Source: a virus. From it: 38,901 bases of DNA. A program made the position numbers and the translations under genes. Location of the stretch: IMG/VR virus record IMGVR_UViG_3300047444_000812, positions 1 to 38,901 of that record. One strand, 5' to 3'. The notes beneath the pieces were generated by a model. It was not told the origin of the DNA and did no database searches. It was given only the letters and a program-made list of their open reading frames with translations. Below are positions 15,320 to 24,413 of the stretch, piece after piece; the first letter of the stretch is position 1; each line of letters starts with the position of its first letter.

Positions 15320-17998
15320 TCAGCATCCGACCGACCACCAGGAAATGTTCCCAGCGGAAGCCGTGTAGTTGTTTTGCAGGCGGATAACGGAATTCGAAAT
15401 GATTGAGGCGCCAGGCGCATAAGATGCCGTTGTGGCCATGGTTGTGTAGTTCATTGCGGCAGATACGATCAGCGCGGTGGTTGGGTAGGCTATGGGCAAC
15501 GCGATGTCCAGGATGGGACCTACGGTTCCTGGAGTAGTGCTTGCAGCCGGGATGCCATTAACCACACCCCACTGAAAAATCAGGCCTAGCATCCACGACG
15601 GGAAAACCACGTAACCGTTCTGACCGAGCGAAATGGCAAACCCGAACCGCATTTTTTTTGGCGTGACGATCGTTGCGTCGTCCGTGCCAGCATTTGTTTG
15701 TACTTGGGTGGCAATCTTGGCCCAGCCAAACGCCGCTTCCGTGGCCTGTGCCACAACTTTCGCGATGGCCTGAAACACCCGCAGCGGAGTCATTGGTAGG
15801 GCATTGTCGGTGCCAGTCTCTGCCTGTGTTTGGGTCGGTAACGCGATGCCGTAGCCACCCAGCGTGGTTGGCTTGCCCGTAGTGATTTTGGCCCAGTCCA
15901 GCACCGGGATATCTGCTGCGACCAATGGCGCGCCTGCCGTCACGCGACCATATTGATCGACGGTGACTTTGGGGTATGTGCCAGCGACCACGCCGCTAAC
16001 GGTCAGAGCAACCTGGTTGCCCACCACATCAATGCCCGCTCCCGCTGTGACGGTGCCCGCGCCGGCGAATTGCGACACGGTGATGGCGGTAGTTCCCAAT
16101 GTGCCGCCCGGGTCGATAGTGCAGACCCAGCCGGTGTCGGCGTTTTGCGTCCCCTTCTCGACGAAGACGAAAGCTGACACCAGTTCGTTCCAGGTGTCGG
16201 CGTCGGTGGTGCGGATCCAAGCGCCTGCCGCACAAAGGTAAAGGCCGTTTTGGCTGGGCGTGGTCTGGTTCTTGACCAGGACACGGGCCCCGGCGGTGAC
16301 TGCGATCCCATCAATGGTCTGTGTGCCCGATAGGGCGATATTCGCGGTGGTTGCCACCAGCACCGACGTTTTGACATCCAGTCCGCTGATCAAGTTGTCG
16401 ACGTATTGCTTGGTCGCGACGTGCAGCGCGGCAGTAGGGTCCGCTGCCAGGTTGATCTGCGCCCAGGATGGTGTCGCGCCACTGTGGATCGACTGCGGCA
16501 ATGAGAACACCACGTTGCCGGTGGAGCCTGACACAGTGATCTGATTGGCGGTACCGGCGACCGATAACACCCCGGTGTTGGCCAGTGTCGGGTTACCGGC
16601 AACACCATCGCCATTGCTAACACTGAGACCGGCGCCCACGGCAATGCTACGAGCAGCGGCCGTTCCAGGACCGGTGTTGGCATATAGCCCTGTGGTGACC
16701 AGCGCAGCCAGCGCCGTCAGATCTGCGTCCAATGGCTGAGCATCGGTGATGCCATAGCCGCCCAGCGTCGTTGGTTTTCCCGAGCCGATTTTGGTCCAGT
16801 CCAGTGCCGGAATATCAGCAGCGACCAAAGCCGCTCCCGCCGTCGCACGCCCATATTGGTCGATGGTGAGCTTGGGGTAGGTGCCTGCCGTGATGCCGCT
16901 GACGCTCAGCGATATCGTGGGGTTCCCCGCTGCACCGTCGCCGTTGGCTACCGATACGCCGGCACCTGCCACAATGCTGCGCGATGCAGCGGTGCCGGCA
17001 CCGGTTCTGGCCAATATGCCGTTGGTGCTGATGGCCGCCAGTGCGGTGAGTTCCGCGTCCAGCGGTTGCGCATCGGTGATGCCATAGGCGGCCAGGGTGG
17101 TGGGGTTAGTGCCTGCCATGACGCGTCCGTACTTGTCGACCGTGACACTGCGGTAGGTGCCGGCGCCGATACCGGTACGGCCGCTGATCATTTCAAAAGT
17201 CAGCGAGGTGGTGCCTAGGACAATCGGCGCATCCGTGACCAACTGCCAGACGCTGTCACCGCTGGCGGTGCCTTGCTCGACGTGTACGAACAGGCCTGGG
17301 GTTACTTCGACACTGGCGTCCGCATCGGCCGCTCGCGACCAGGCGCCGGTTGCCGAGAGGTAAATGCCATTGTCCTTGGCGGCAGCCTGATTCTTGACCA
17401 AGACGCGCGAGCCAGCCGGCACGGAAGTACCGTCAATGGTTTGCACACCGCTCAGGGTGATGGCGGCCGTGGTAGCGACCAACACCGAATACTTGAAATC
17501 TTGCTTGTTCAGTTCTTCCAGGACTTTTGCGTCGACGTAGGCGCGGGTGGCCAAGACCACGCTGGGATCGATCTTCAGTTCAACGTTGCTGGAGTTGCTG
17601 ACGATCATGTTCATCCGCACGACCTGTGTGCGGCCAGAGCCTTGTGTGAGCAATGGCTTGTACGAGGGGGCGCAGTTGGCGATAGCCACCAGGTCGCCAT
17701 CGGAGTCGTACAAACCAATTTCGCGAATCCACCAGCCGCCCACATCCTCCGGAATGACCTGCTCGGCGATGATGACGGCGGCGTTTGCCGGATCGACCTT
17801 TAGCTGATTCAGCGGCGCGCGACGGCGCTCATTGATCAGTGATGTCTGCGCGGCCGAGGGCACCGGCTCGGTACCGTTAGCATCGCCGACGCCCATCTGG
17901 GTGATTTTCCAGGCGATGCCCAAGGCATCAGCATTGGCCTGCTTGGCGACACCGATGTTGGTCAGGATGGCGAAGAACTGAGAGGTTTGGTCGATCAT
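15320..17998 (-). CDS. H: Tail fibre protein (P2 gpH position)
   Basis: This is the 892-aa receptor-binding fibre. The N-terminal baseplate-attachment domain (residues 1-165, MIDQTSQFFAILTNIGVAKQ) is followed by a repetitive shaft. One module (VLVATTA..L.G.QTIDG...LVKNQ) occurs twice, and a shorter one (AGTYPK.T.DQYGR.TAG.......PTTLGGYGI) occurs three to four times. The C-terminal tip (residues about 795-892, GQNGYVVFPSWMLGLIFQWG) resembles R-pyocin-type tips and likely binds LPS. It overlaps gene I as ATGA. The internal repeats could allow length changes by recombination. Confidence 0.93.
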   Translation of the reverse strand: MIDQTSQFFAILTNIGVAKQANADALGIAWKITQMGVGDANGTEPVPSAAQTSLINERRRAPLNQLKVDPANAAVIIAEQVIPEDVGGWWIREIGLYDSDGDLVAIANCAPSYKPLLTQGSGRTQVVRMNMIVSNSSNVELKIDPSVVLATRAYVDAKVLEELNKQDFKYSVLVATTAAITLSGVQTIDGTSVPAGSRVLVKNQAAAKDNGIYLSATGAWSRAADADASVEVTPGLFVHVEQGTASGDSVWQLVTDAPIVLGTTSLTFEMISGRTGIGAGTYRSVTVDKYGRVMAGTNPTTLAAYGITDAQPLDAELTALAAISTNGILARTGAGTAASRSIVAGAGVSVANGDGAAGNPTISLSVSGITAGTYPKLTIDQYGRATAGAALVAADIPALDWTKIGSGKPTTLGGYGITDAQPLDADLTALAALVTTGLYANTGPGTAAARSIAVGAGLSVSNGDGVAGNPTLANTGVLSVAGTANQITVSGSTGNVVFSLPQSIHSGATPSWAQINLAADPTAALHVATKQYVDNLISGLDVKTSVLVATTANIALSGTQTIDGIAVTAGARVLVKNQTTPSQNGLYLCAAGAWIRTTDADTWNELVSAFVFVEKGTQNADTGWVCTIDPGGTLGTTAITVSQFAGAGTVTAGAGIDVVGNQVALTVSGVVAGTYPKVTVDQYGRVTAGAPLVAADIPVLDWAKITTGKPTTLGGYGIALPTQTQAETGTDNALPMTPLRVFQAIAKVVAQATEAAFGWAKIATQVQTNAGTDDATIVTPKKMRFGFAISLGQNGYVVFPSWMLGLIFQWGVVNGIPAASTTPGTVGPILDIALPIAYPTTALIVSAAMNYTTMATTASYAPGASIISNSVIRLQNNYTASAGNISWWSVGC
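15920..17510 (-). repeat. Repeated modules in the tail fibre gene
   Basis: A long module of about 110 codons is present at about 16020-16370 and again at 17170-17500. A module of about 50 codons (GTYPK..DQYGR) recurs near 15920, 16840 and 17110. The copies are diverged but clearly alignable at protein level. Confidence 0.75.
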
Positions 17999-18612
17999 GA
18001 GAATACATCCAGGGTGTCAATGGTATGGTCGCGGCCGCCCCGGCCAATGACGCCGGTGACTTCGATGTCACGCTGGACGGGTGGATACACGCTGAGCTCG
18101 TCGCCTTCGATTACGGCAGAGCCCACGTAAAGTTGGCCGGTGGTTTCGAGGCTGATGGCCAGGCCGGTCAGGTGCCGGCTACGGGGCTTGGCGTCATCGA
18201 TGAGGAAGGTCAGTTCCTGGTACATCTCGTCGGTGATACCGGTGTCCAGCACGCCGACCTTCAAGGCGAAGGTGCCGGGTACGCCTGCAGGGACGGTGTT
18301 GAACCACTCGACGACCTCGATCAGGTAGCCCAGGGGTTCGACGACGCGGCGTAGTGCACCGATGGTGCCTTTGCGGGAATGGATGTAGTACGCCGAGCGA
18401 ATGGCGGCACGCTTGGTGGTCTCGGTCCATTTGCTGTCCCAGCGATCCACGGAAAACGCCCAAGCCAGGTACGGCAGTAGCTCGAGTGGGCATTCATTTG
18501 GGTTCCAGAGCTGGCGCAACGGAATTGGGGTGCGCTGAATCTGCGCCAATGCTTCGGCCGCCAGCCGTTCCAACTGACTGGCATTGCGCGGCAACAGCGA
18601 CACCGCGCCCAT
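17995..18612 (-). CDS. I: Phage tail protein I, baseplate
   Basis: The 205-aa product (MGAVSLLPRNASQLERLAAE) matches the P2 gpI family, with the block LLPYLAWAFSVDRWDSKWTE. It is a baseplate component linking gpJ to the fibre. It is coupled to both neighbours by ATGA or short overlaps. Confidence 0.92.
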   Translation of the reverse strand: MGAVSLLPRNASQLERLAAEALAQIQRTPIPLRQLWNPNECPLELLPYLAWAFSVDRWDSKWTETTKRAAIRSAYYIHSRKGTIGALRRVVEPLGYLIEVVEWFNTVPAGVPGTFALKVGVLDTGITDEMYQELTFLIDDAKPRSRHLTGLAISLETTGQLYVGSAVIEGDELSVYPPVQRDIEVTGVIGRGGRDHTIDTLDVFS

Positions 18613-19523
18613 TACTCCACCCCTTGAGTGAGCGTGATGCCGGTGCAGTAGGGCGCTTGGTATGGCGTGGCAGCGATATCGGTCCAGTTATCCAGCTCGA
18701 CTTTACGCACGCCCTCGACATGTAGCGCGGCGTGGATGGCGGATTCGGAAACCTCCATGGCCAGTCGGCGACGTTGTTGTGTGTAGTCGAGCAAGCGCTG
18801 ATAGGCGGCAGCGAGGATCGGTTCGGATTCGGGGCCGCTGGTTTTTAGGTACAGCCGCGCCTTGACTTGGTAGGGGAGGACAGTCGCGCTCTGCACGGTC
18901 AGGCGATCGGCGACCGGACGGCGGTCTTCGTCGCTGAGGTAGGTGTTGACCGCGTTGAGCAGGCTCGCATCTGCGCTGCCATCTCCCAGCAAGGATTGCA
19001 CCGTAACCACCACCACAGCGGGGCTTGGGCTTTCCGCTGTGGCATCGGCCACGCGACCGTCGGCGGCGCGAGCGTGAAAGATATAGCTGTTGCGCGGGCC
19101 GGCGGTGCTGAGCCCTTCCCAGGCCATCTGGGCACGCTCTCGCAAACTATCGTAGCTCTCCAGGATCTCGGGAATTGGCGGCACGGGAGTGGGGTTGCCG
19201 ACCTGCACCACCAGGCGTTCGACGTTGTAGTTGGCGGCCAGATTTTCCAAATCGGCGCCTTGGGCGAGGGCGAGCATGTTGGCCACGGCACCCTCATTGA
19301 CCCGCTGGCGCCAGATGGTTTCGCGGTAGGCGTTCTCCTCAAGCAGTTTGGTCAGTGGTTCAGATTCCAGCTCAAGACGCGCGGCGATTTCTGCTTGCTG
19401 CTCAACCGGCCACAGGCTGATGGCGTACGCCTTGCGTTCGGCCAGGATCAATTCGAAGTCGATTTGCTCAACGATCTGCGGTGGCGGGAGCTGGCTGAGG
19501 TCGATCGGGACAAAGGTGTTCAT
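18612..19523 (-). CDS. J: Baseplate protein J
   Basis: The 303-aa protein (MNTFVPIDLSQLPPPQIVEQ) belongs to the gpJ/gp6-like baseplate wedge family. The RERAQMAWEGLSTAGPRNSY segment is characteristic. It overlaps gpW by four bases and abuts gpI, in the P2 order V-W-J-I-H-G. Confidence 0.93.
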   Translation of the reverse strand: MNTFVPIDLSQLPPPQIVEQIDFELILAERKAYAISLWPVEQQAEIAARLELESEPLTKLLEENAYRETIWRQRVNEGAVANMLALAQGADLENLAANYNVERLVVQVGNPTPVPPIPEILESYDSLRERAQMAWEGLSTAGPRNSYIFHARAADGRVADATAESPSPAVVVVTVQSLLGDGSADASLLNAVNTYLSDEDRRPVADRLTVQSATVLPYQVKARLYLKTSGPESEPILAAAYQRLLDYTQQRRRLAMEVSESAIHAALHVEGVRKVELDNWTDIAATPYQAPYCTGITLTQGVE

Positions 19524-19864
19524 ACACTGGCCCCCAGTTGCAGCGGAATGCTCAAGTTGTGCTGTTCATTGCTATCGACCTCGGCGCCTTCGAGCTCCAA
19601 CACGACCTCACCCTGCAGGCTGACACCGCTGAACTGCACGCGACTGAGGCTAATGCGGGGCTCCCAACGCAGCACGGCCATGGCGGTCGCGGCATAAACA
19701 CGCAACCGCGTAGCGTCGTTGAAAGGCTGGTCGACCAGCTCCGGCAGCAAACTGCCATAGTCGCGACGCATAACTCGGGTACCAATGCGGGTGGTCAGGA
19801 TGTCGGCAATCGACTGGCGGATGTGTTCCAGGTTGCCGATGGCGCTGCCGGTTTCTCGATTCAT
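19520..19864 (-). CDS. W: Baseplate protein W (gp25 family)
   Basis: The 114-aa product (MNRETGSAIGNLEHIRQSIA) matches the gpW/gp25 lysozyme-like baseplate family, with the motif TRIGTRVMRRDYGS. It is part of the baseplate wedge and overlaps the V stop by four bases. Confidence 0.93.
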   Translation of the reverse strand: MNRETGSAIGNLEHIRQSIADILTTRIGTRVMRRDYGSLLPELVDQPFNDATRLRVYAATAMAVLRWEPRISLSRVQFSGVSLQGEVVLELEGAEVDSNEQHNLSIPLQLGASV

Positions 19865-20433
19865 AGGGGCTTCCCTGACTGATCGGGACCGGCCTTCACG
19901 CCGCCGTGCAGGTGTTTGACCAGGCTGATGCCGGCCGCGACGACGTCTTCCGAGACGGTGACCTTGCCGGTGATGGTCTGATTGCCGGTCTGGGTGTAGT
20001 CACCTTCATGGGTTATCGGGCCAACGATGTGAATTCCGCCCTTGCTGATCAGCTCGCTGGTGCCTGCCTCGGGCAAGACCGCGCGCAGGTGATGCGCAAC
20101 GCTGTCGTATTCGATGACGGCGCCATCGCGATAGGTCCGGCGTTGCAGGCCGTCGCGATCCCCATTGGCCGTATGCTCGTCGCTGAAAATGCCCGTGAGG
20201 GCTACGCCATTAGCGAGCTGTCCGGAGGGACTGAACAGAATGACCTGCTCATTTACGGTGGGCGGGTCCCAGTCCTGGTCCAGACCGGCGCGCACGGCAA
20301 TCCACGGTAGCCAGGTTGTGAGCAGATCCCCGGTTTTCACGCGCACGCGCGGTGGCTTCATCTGGACTTCGGCAACAGTGCCAAAGCGGATGAGATTTTC
20401 CAGCAGGCGGGAGAGGGCGGCGATATTGGTCAT
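19861..20433 (-). CDS. V: Baseplate assembly protein V (spike)
   Basis: The 190-aa product begins MTNIAALSRLLENLIRFGTV and shows TTWLPWIAVRAGLDQDWDPP followed by NEQVILFSPSGQLANG, the gpV OB-fold region. A beta-helix spike region follows, ending LVKHLHGGVKAGPDQSG, where the histidines probably bind the tip iron. It is the first gene of the V-W-J-I-H-G unit. The ATG at 20433 has no clear ribosome site and lies only 46 bases from the candidate Ogr operator. Confidence 0.92.
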   Translation of the reverse strand: MTNIAALSRLLENLIRFGTVAEVQMKPPRVRVKTGDLLTTWLPWIAVRAGLDQDWDPPTVNEQVILFSPSGQLANGVALTGIFSDEHTANGDRDGLQRRTYRDGAVIEYDSVAHHLRAVLPEAGTSELISKGGIHIVGPITHEGDYTQTGNQTITGKVTVSEDVVAAGISLVKHLHGGVKAGPDQSGKPL

Positions 20434-20479
20434 GTCGCCGATGGTGGCGCCACGCGTGCGCGTATGCAGCCAGGCAGAC

Positions 20480-20500
20480 TTGTAAACGGCAACAGTACAG
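20480..20500. promoter_or_regulatory. Candidate Ogr operator upstream of V
   Basis: TTGTA-N11-TACAG is in the same form as at 14817 and 28080. It lies between V and the divergent moron gene. Its centre is only 57 bases from the V start codon, so the leader would be very short if P2 spacing is kept. Confidence 0.65.
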
Positions 20501-20661
20501 TGGAATAAGTCGTTGGGATTCAGCGCATGGCGCCAAAAATTAAGGAAACCAGACGTAGTTAACGTTGACTTCGAATTTCGATGTACATCAAAACAGACGG
20601 GGGTGGCATAGTGATGGCGTTTATGGGTTGGACGGTTTAAGGCTCTCTAAAAGGATTGTTT

Positions 20662-21465
20662 ATGGCGCAGGATACATTTCACTACCCCGACACAGACCGA
20701 AATTTGCTCTATTCAGCAGTGCTGAAATCTGTGGCGGAGCTCGGCTTTAAACTAAAGTTTACCGATCGTGCCGGCGGCGTTATTTCATGCGATTCAAAAT
20801 GGAGCATGAAGAGCTTCGGTCAGCAAATAAACCTGACTGTCGCGACTGGTAGCCCGGGAGCTGTCTTAACTATCAGTACTTTTTCCGGTCAGGCTTTTGA
20901 CTGGGGGGAAGGAAAAAGCATAATCCAGTCCCTAAAAAATGCTGTCGACAAACAATTCGAAGCGATTGCGGATACCCCTGTAACAGCACCGTCATCTGCT
21001 ACCCAGGCACTCCCTAAAGATCTGGTTAATGAGCACCGTGCACAAGCTCAATCACTGCGTGAGACAGGCATCATTCGACAAAAGGACCACCGCACCGATA
21101 TTTTTCGAATCTCCTTGTTTGGTGTCGTAGCTGGCTTCGTGCTTATGTATTTCCAACCACAGAATGTCAAAGCACTTTGGCTTTTAGGGCTTGGCTTTGG
21201 TGGCTTAGCGGTTTGGTATGTGTGGGGCATGTTCATGCCAAAGCAGTGTGTTCGGTGCAGTAAGCACACGGTTAACTGCTTGAGTTCAGTGGATACGCTG
21301 GTGGGTGTTCGAACGGAGCAGCGCAGTGTTACCAACCTCAATACTCGTCAGACCGAGTGGGCTCGGGTCACCGTCAGTGATATGGAGAATCGCTCGAAGT
21401 ACCGCTGTACGTCATGCAAGCATGAATGGACTGAGACCAATTACTATAAAAAAGATGGTGGTTGA
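20662..21465 (+). CDS. Moron: membrane protein with zinc ribbon, unknown function
   Basis: This 267-aa protein runs against the flanking late operons and is more AT-rich than they are. It has a soluble N-terminal domain (about residues 5-105) and two predicted transmembrane helices (148-165 and 171-192). A C-terminal Cys4 zinc ribbon follows (C196, C199, C249, C252). AAAAGGA precedes ATG 20662. It splits the tail genes between V and S, a position where P2-like phages can carry extra genes. It is likely expressed in the lysogen. Membrane placement suggests superinfection exclusion or envelope modification, but this is inference only. Confidence 0.75.
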   Translation: MAQDTFHYPDTDRNLLYSAVLKSVAELGFKLKFTDRAGGVISCDSKWSMKSFGQQINLTVATGSPGAVLTISTFSGQAFDWGEGKSIIQSLKNAVDKQFEAIADTPVTAPSSATQALPKDLVNEHRAQAQSLRETGIIRQKDHRTDIFRISLFGVVAGFVLMYFQPQNVKALWLLGLGFGGLAVWYVWGMFMPKQCVRCSKHTVNCLSSVDTLVGVRTEQRSVTNLNTRQTEWARVTVSDMENRSKYRCTSCKHEWTETNYYKKDGG

Positions 21466-21473
21466 GAACTGCC

Positions 21474-21929
21474 TCACTGCGTTAACTGATTGAGCAACAT
21501 GTCGCGGATCAGATCGAGATCCGCATCGGTGAATCCTAGTACTTCCCGCTGCTTATATTTCACCTCCGGGGCACCACGTTCAGCACGATCTTTTAGTCCG
21601 TACTGGTGCACCCGGGCGATACGCGAAATTCGCCCGGTGAAACCGACACTGACCAGGTTGCTGTCGCTTTTGGCCTTGAGATAGCTGGCGGTGCGCAATT
21701 TGCGGAACATCTTAAGTTTGCGCTTGATGCGACCCTGTTTGCCACGCAAGTCGCGTGGCTTGCGGGACGCGTATTTGCTGCCGTCCGGATTACTCTGAGC
21801 CGTGATGCGTTGCTGTTGGCTGCGGCGCAGTTGCTGGGCGATGGTTCGAGCCAGTGTTGTTCGCGCCGGCGGCTCCAGCCGATGTAGCAACAGTCCGGCC
21901 CAATCTTCGAGCGCGTGTAGTTCACTCAT
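21474..21929 (-). CDS. S: Tail completion protein S (virion morphogenesis)
   Basis: The 151-aa product contains LEPPARTTLARTIAQQLRRS and a basic central region (RKPRDLRGKQGRIKRKLKMF), matching the phage virion morphogenesis (gpS) family. It joins the tail to the head. Its start overlaps the R gene by eight bases. Confidence 0.92.
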   Translation of the reverse strand: MSELHALEDWAGLLLHRLEPPARTTLARTIAQQLRRSQQQRITAQSNPDGSKYASRKPRDLRGKQGRIKRKLKMFRKLRTASYLKAKSDSNLVSVGFTGRISRIARVHQYGLKDRAERGAPEVKYKQREVLGFTDADLDLIRDMLLNQLTQ

Positions 21930-22458
21930 TGCCGGGGCGCTGCGGGTGAGGGCTGGTCAAGGCCATGGAATCGGTTGGCTGCGGTGACTGCCATTCGGCA
22001 ATCAGCTCACCATCGACAAACACCTGGATTGGGCCGTCGATCTGCTCGTAGGGCGTGTACTGCGGTTCGGTCGCATGCTTAGCGCTGTAGGTGCCATCAG
22101 CCTGTTTCTTGACAATGACACGTTCTGTCAGCGGTAGGCTGAGGCTCATGTCGACCTTGCTGTTGTCGATGACATCGGCCTCAAATTTGATGCCATCGGC
22201 GGACTTGTCCAGGTTGGCCAGCAACTCTGACTGATTCACGCGCAGCCAGCCGAGCAGGGGCAGTATCACGCTATCGGGGTGCCCGGCGAAGTCAGTCAGG
22301 ATGATTTGCAAGTCATAGGCGTACTCGAAGGACAAACCGGCAGCCGCGGTGCACCGAACCTTGCCGTTATCGATAAAGATCAATAGCCGGTCGGGGTTGT
22401 GCCTGAGTTCAGGGACGGCGGCCAGCAGGTGGGCGCGGAGGTTATCGGGCTTGTTCAT
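21922..22458 (-). CDS. R: Tail completion protein R
   Basis: The 178-aa protein begins MNKPDNLRAHLLAAVPELRH and matches P2 gpR. It pairs with gpS to finish the tail. ATG 22458 is used, with AGGTG upstream, because the upstream extension to 22605 is the out-of-frame image of the spanin genes. Confidence 0.9.
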   Translation of the reverse strand: MNKPDNLRAHLLAAVPELRHNPDRLLIFIDNGKVRCTAAAGLSFEYAYDLQIILTDFAGHPDSVILPLLGWLRVNQSELLANLDKSADGIKFEADVIDNSKVDMSLSLPLTERVIVKKQADGTYSAKHATEPQYTPYEQIDGPIQVFVDGELIAEWQSPQPTDSMALTSPHPQRPGNE

Positions 22459-22708
22459 GTTGCACCTGGTGTTGGTAAACCATATCGACCTGTGCGGCGC
22501 AGTCGGCCCAGGCGGCCTCGGCGCGATCCTGATCGGTGAGCAGTGTGCCGTTATTGTCCGGTTCCGTTGCCGGCAGCCGGCACGGAACCACGGCCGGACA
22601 GCCACTGACGATAAGCGTCGGCGCCGGTGAGGGCGGGGTGCTCGCGCAGCCGGCGAGCAGCATCAGGCAGAGGCTGGTCAGCCCAAATCCGTAGTTCGGC
22701 GTTTTCAC
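22442..22708 (-). CDS. Outer-membrane spanin lipoprotein (Rz1-like, LysC)
   Basis: This 88-aa protein has a lipoprotein signal, MKTPNYGFGLTSLCLMLLAG, ending at C21 (LLAGC lipobox), followed by a proline-rich stretch. It begins inside the Rz-like gene in another frame, the usual embedded Rz/Rz1 layout. It fuses the outer membrane to the inner membrane partner at lysis. Its end overlaps the start of R. Confidence 0.85.
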   Translation of the reverse strand: MKTPNYGFGLTSLCLMLLAGCASTPPSPAPTLIVSGCPAVVPCRLPATEPDNNGTLLTDQDRAEAAWADCAAQVDMVYQHQVQHEQAR

Positions 22709-22994
22709 GTTTCAATGCCTCGATCGTTTGTTCACGTTTGGTCAGGCTCTGGCGCAGTTGATCTTGCTGGATGCGCAAAGAGGCCTGCGAACCTCGTTCC
22801 TGTTGCAGGGTGTCGCGCAGGTTGTTCGCGGTAGCCAGATTGCGGTCTGCATCGTCACGGGCCGTCTTAGCGTCTTTCGCTGCCAGCTCGGTGTTCTTGT
22901 CGGCGATTGCGATGCGCTGTTCCTGGCCCCAAATCAACAAGGCCAGGGCGCCGAGCAAGGCGAGGCCATACAGCGTCTGGCGCTGGGAGCTCAT
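22551..22994 (-). CDS. Inner-membrane spanin (Rz-like, LysB)
   Basis: The 147-aa protein has one N-terminal transmembrane helix (residues 8-22, LYGLALLGALALLIWG) and a long periplasmic coiled coil (residues 25-100). It ends in a region like LysB (ADQPLPDAARRLREHPALTG). It works with the overlapping lipoprotein to disrupt the outer membrane. Confidence 0.88.
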   Translation of the reverse strand: MSSQRQTLYGLALLGALALLIWGQEQRIAIADKNTELAAKDAKTARDDADRNLATANNLRDTLQQERGSQASLRIQQDQLRQSLTKREQTIEALKRENAELRIWADQPLPDAARRLREHPALTGADAYRQWLSGRGSVPAAGNGTGQ

Positions 22995-23197
22995 GCGCGG
23001 TACCAGCCGAGCTTGTTCATGTCGCCGACATCCAGCTTGGCAAGGGGGCCGCGCACGATCACGACTCTGCAGCCCGGGGTCATGATGTGGAGGGCCTCAC
23101 ACAGCAGTGCCATGTCCTCATGATCGGTGGACTCAGGGACCACCAGAAGATCGCCATCCTTTACGTTCAGTCGTTGCACAGCGTCGAAATCGATCAT
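22991..23197 (-). CDS. Small hypothetical protein in the lysis cassette, 68 aa
   Basis: The frame MIDFDAVQRLNVKDGDLLVV has GGAGG four bases before the ATG, which overlaps the endolysin stop (ATGA). Its stop overlaps the Rz-like start. It has no transmembrane segment, so it is not a holin or antiholin of known type. Strict coupling on both sides makes it a real gene. Its role in lysis is unknown. Confidence 0.8.
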   Translation of the reverse strand: MIDFDAVQRLNVKDGDLLVVPESTDHEDMALLCEALHIMTPGCRVVIVRGPLAKLDVGDMNKLGWYRA

Positions 23198-24033
23198 GCG
23201 GCCTCCGGCACAGGGCAGCCGGCGGCATGCCGTTGATAGGCGCGCTCCAGCTTGGTGTCGTACAGATTGCGTTGGTAATCGGGGCCGTTGTAACCCTTGG
23301 CGAACACAGCCCATTTTTTTGTCCTGAGCGCTTTCAGCAGTGCCGGATCGGCCTCGAGGAAACGCACGAACGCTTCGAACTGCTCGTTTTCGTCCTTGGC
23401 CATGCGTGCGGCAAAATCCTGCACGCTGGAATAGCCCAGGCGTACCGCGTGAAAGCCCATGATCTGGAAGGCGCCCCAACTGGCCGACTCAAGCGCGCAG
23501 GTGTCATCGATGAGCCGCGCGTTGGCCAGCCTTTGGTGTTCGGCACTTCCGCCGGCATATCCCCCGGCGCGCGGGTTGACCAGGTTGGGTTGGCAGGTGG
23601 CCAGCTCATCGGCGTGGGCCTGCAGTGCAGTCACGTCATCTTCCGGGGTGCGTGGCTTGGTCAGCTGGCGATACATGATGTGCCGCTCGTAGAGAATCTT
23701 CGGCTTGCCGTTGTCGAGAAAGCCTGCGCCCAGACTCTCCACTTCATTGACGGCGAGGATGGCCGCGAGCTCGACACCCAGGCGCGCAGCCGCTGCCTTC
23801 AGCGTGGCGCTGCGCAGGAAGGCTGAGCAGTCGTCACCGATCAGCGCCCCCAGCGTCTTGCGGCCGGCGATACCGTCAGCGACCAACCCCATCTTGGATT
23901 GATAGACGCGCACCGCACTCTCTGTCGCATCACCAAACAGGCCGTCCACGAAAAGAGAGGCACCGGCCAGATTGAGGCGTTGCTGCAGCACGCGAACATC
24001 TTGGTTGCGATCACCATGGCGAAGGGTTGTCAT
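23194..24033 (-). CDS. Endolysin, N-acetylmuramidase with peptidoglycan-binding domain
   Basis: This 279-aa enzyme cleaves peptidoglycan. Residues 1-65 are a peptidoglycan-binding domain (VRVLQQRLNLAGASLFVDGL). The rest is the N-acetylmuramidase family seen in Pseudomonas phages, with the likely catalytic acid in VNEVES (E97 or E99) and the conserved SWGAFQIMGFH. There is no signal peptide, so export to the wall requires the holin encoded just upstream. Confidence 0.92.
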   Translation of the reverse strand: MTTLRHGDRNQDVRVLQQRLNLAGASLFVDGLFGDATESAVRVYQSKMGLVADGIAGRKTLGALIGDDCSAFLRSATLKAAAARLGVELAAILAVNEVESLGAGFLDNGKPKILYERHIMYRQLTKPRTPEDDVTALQAHADELATCQPNLVNPRAGGYAGGSAEHQRLANARLIDDTCALESASWGAFQIMGFHAVRLGYSSVQDFAARMAKDENEQFEAFVRFLEADPALLKALRTKKWAVFAKGYNGPDYQRNLYDTKLERAYQRHAAGCPVPEAA

Positions 24034-24353
24034 ACCTGGTCCACCTTGCGCTTGAAGAATTGATTGGCCAGCGCCCGAGTGCCTTCAACACCGAGCAGTC
24101 CAATGACCCCACCAAAGAACGGGCTGGTCGACGCGGGAATTCCTAGCAGGGACAGGCCGTGGCTACCAGCCAGAGCCAATGCGCCGCATAGCGGGGCCTC
24201 CAGCGCGACACGGCGCAGGGTGCCGCCGCCGTACATGATCCGCAGCGCCGCAATGACAGCAGCGAGGCCCCCGGCGTAGAGGGCGGACCAGTTTTGTTCG
24301 AGCCAGGTCGCGAGCCAGGCCCAGGTGTCCGGTTTGTCAGGCATGCGCTTCAT
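24030..24353 (-). CDS. Holin, three-helix phage holin family
   Basis: The 107-aa protein has three hydrophobic segments: ALYAGGLAAVIAALRIMY, APLCGALALAGSHGLSLL and FFGGVIGLLGVEGTRALA. It ends with a basic tail (FFKRKVDQV). It precedes and overlaps the endolysin, as holins do. Start codons at 24353 or 24344 are both possible. Confidence 0.85.
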   Translation of the reverse strand: MKRMPDKPDTWAWLATWLEQNWSALYAGGLAAVIAALRIMYGGGTLRRVALEAPLCGALALAGSHGLSLLGIPASTSPFFGGVIGLLGVEGTRALANQFFKRKVDQV

Positions 24354-24413
24354 TCCGCTGTCCGAGGTTGAGGGTGGGAAGCTGGTGTGTGTTCTGGGCC
24401 GGCAAGCGTTGAG

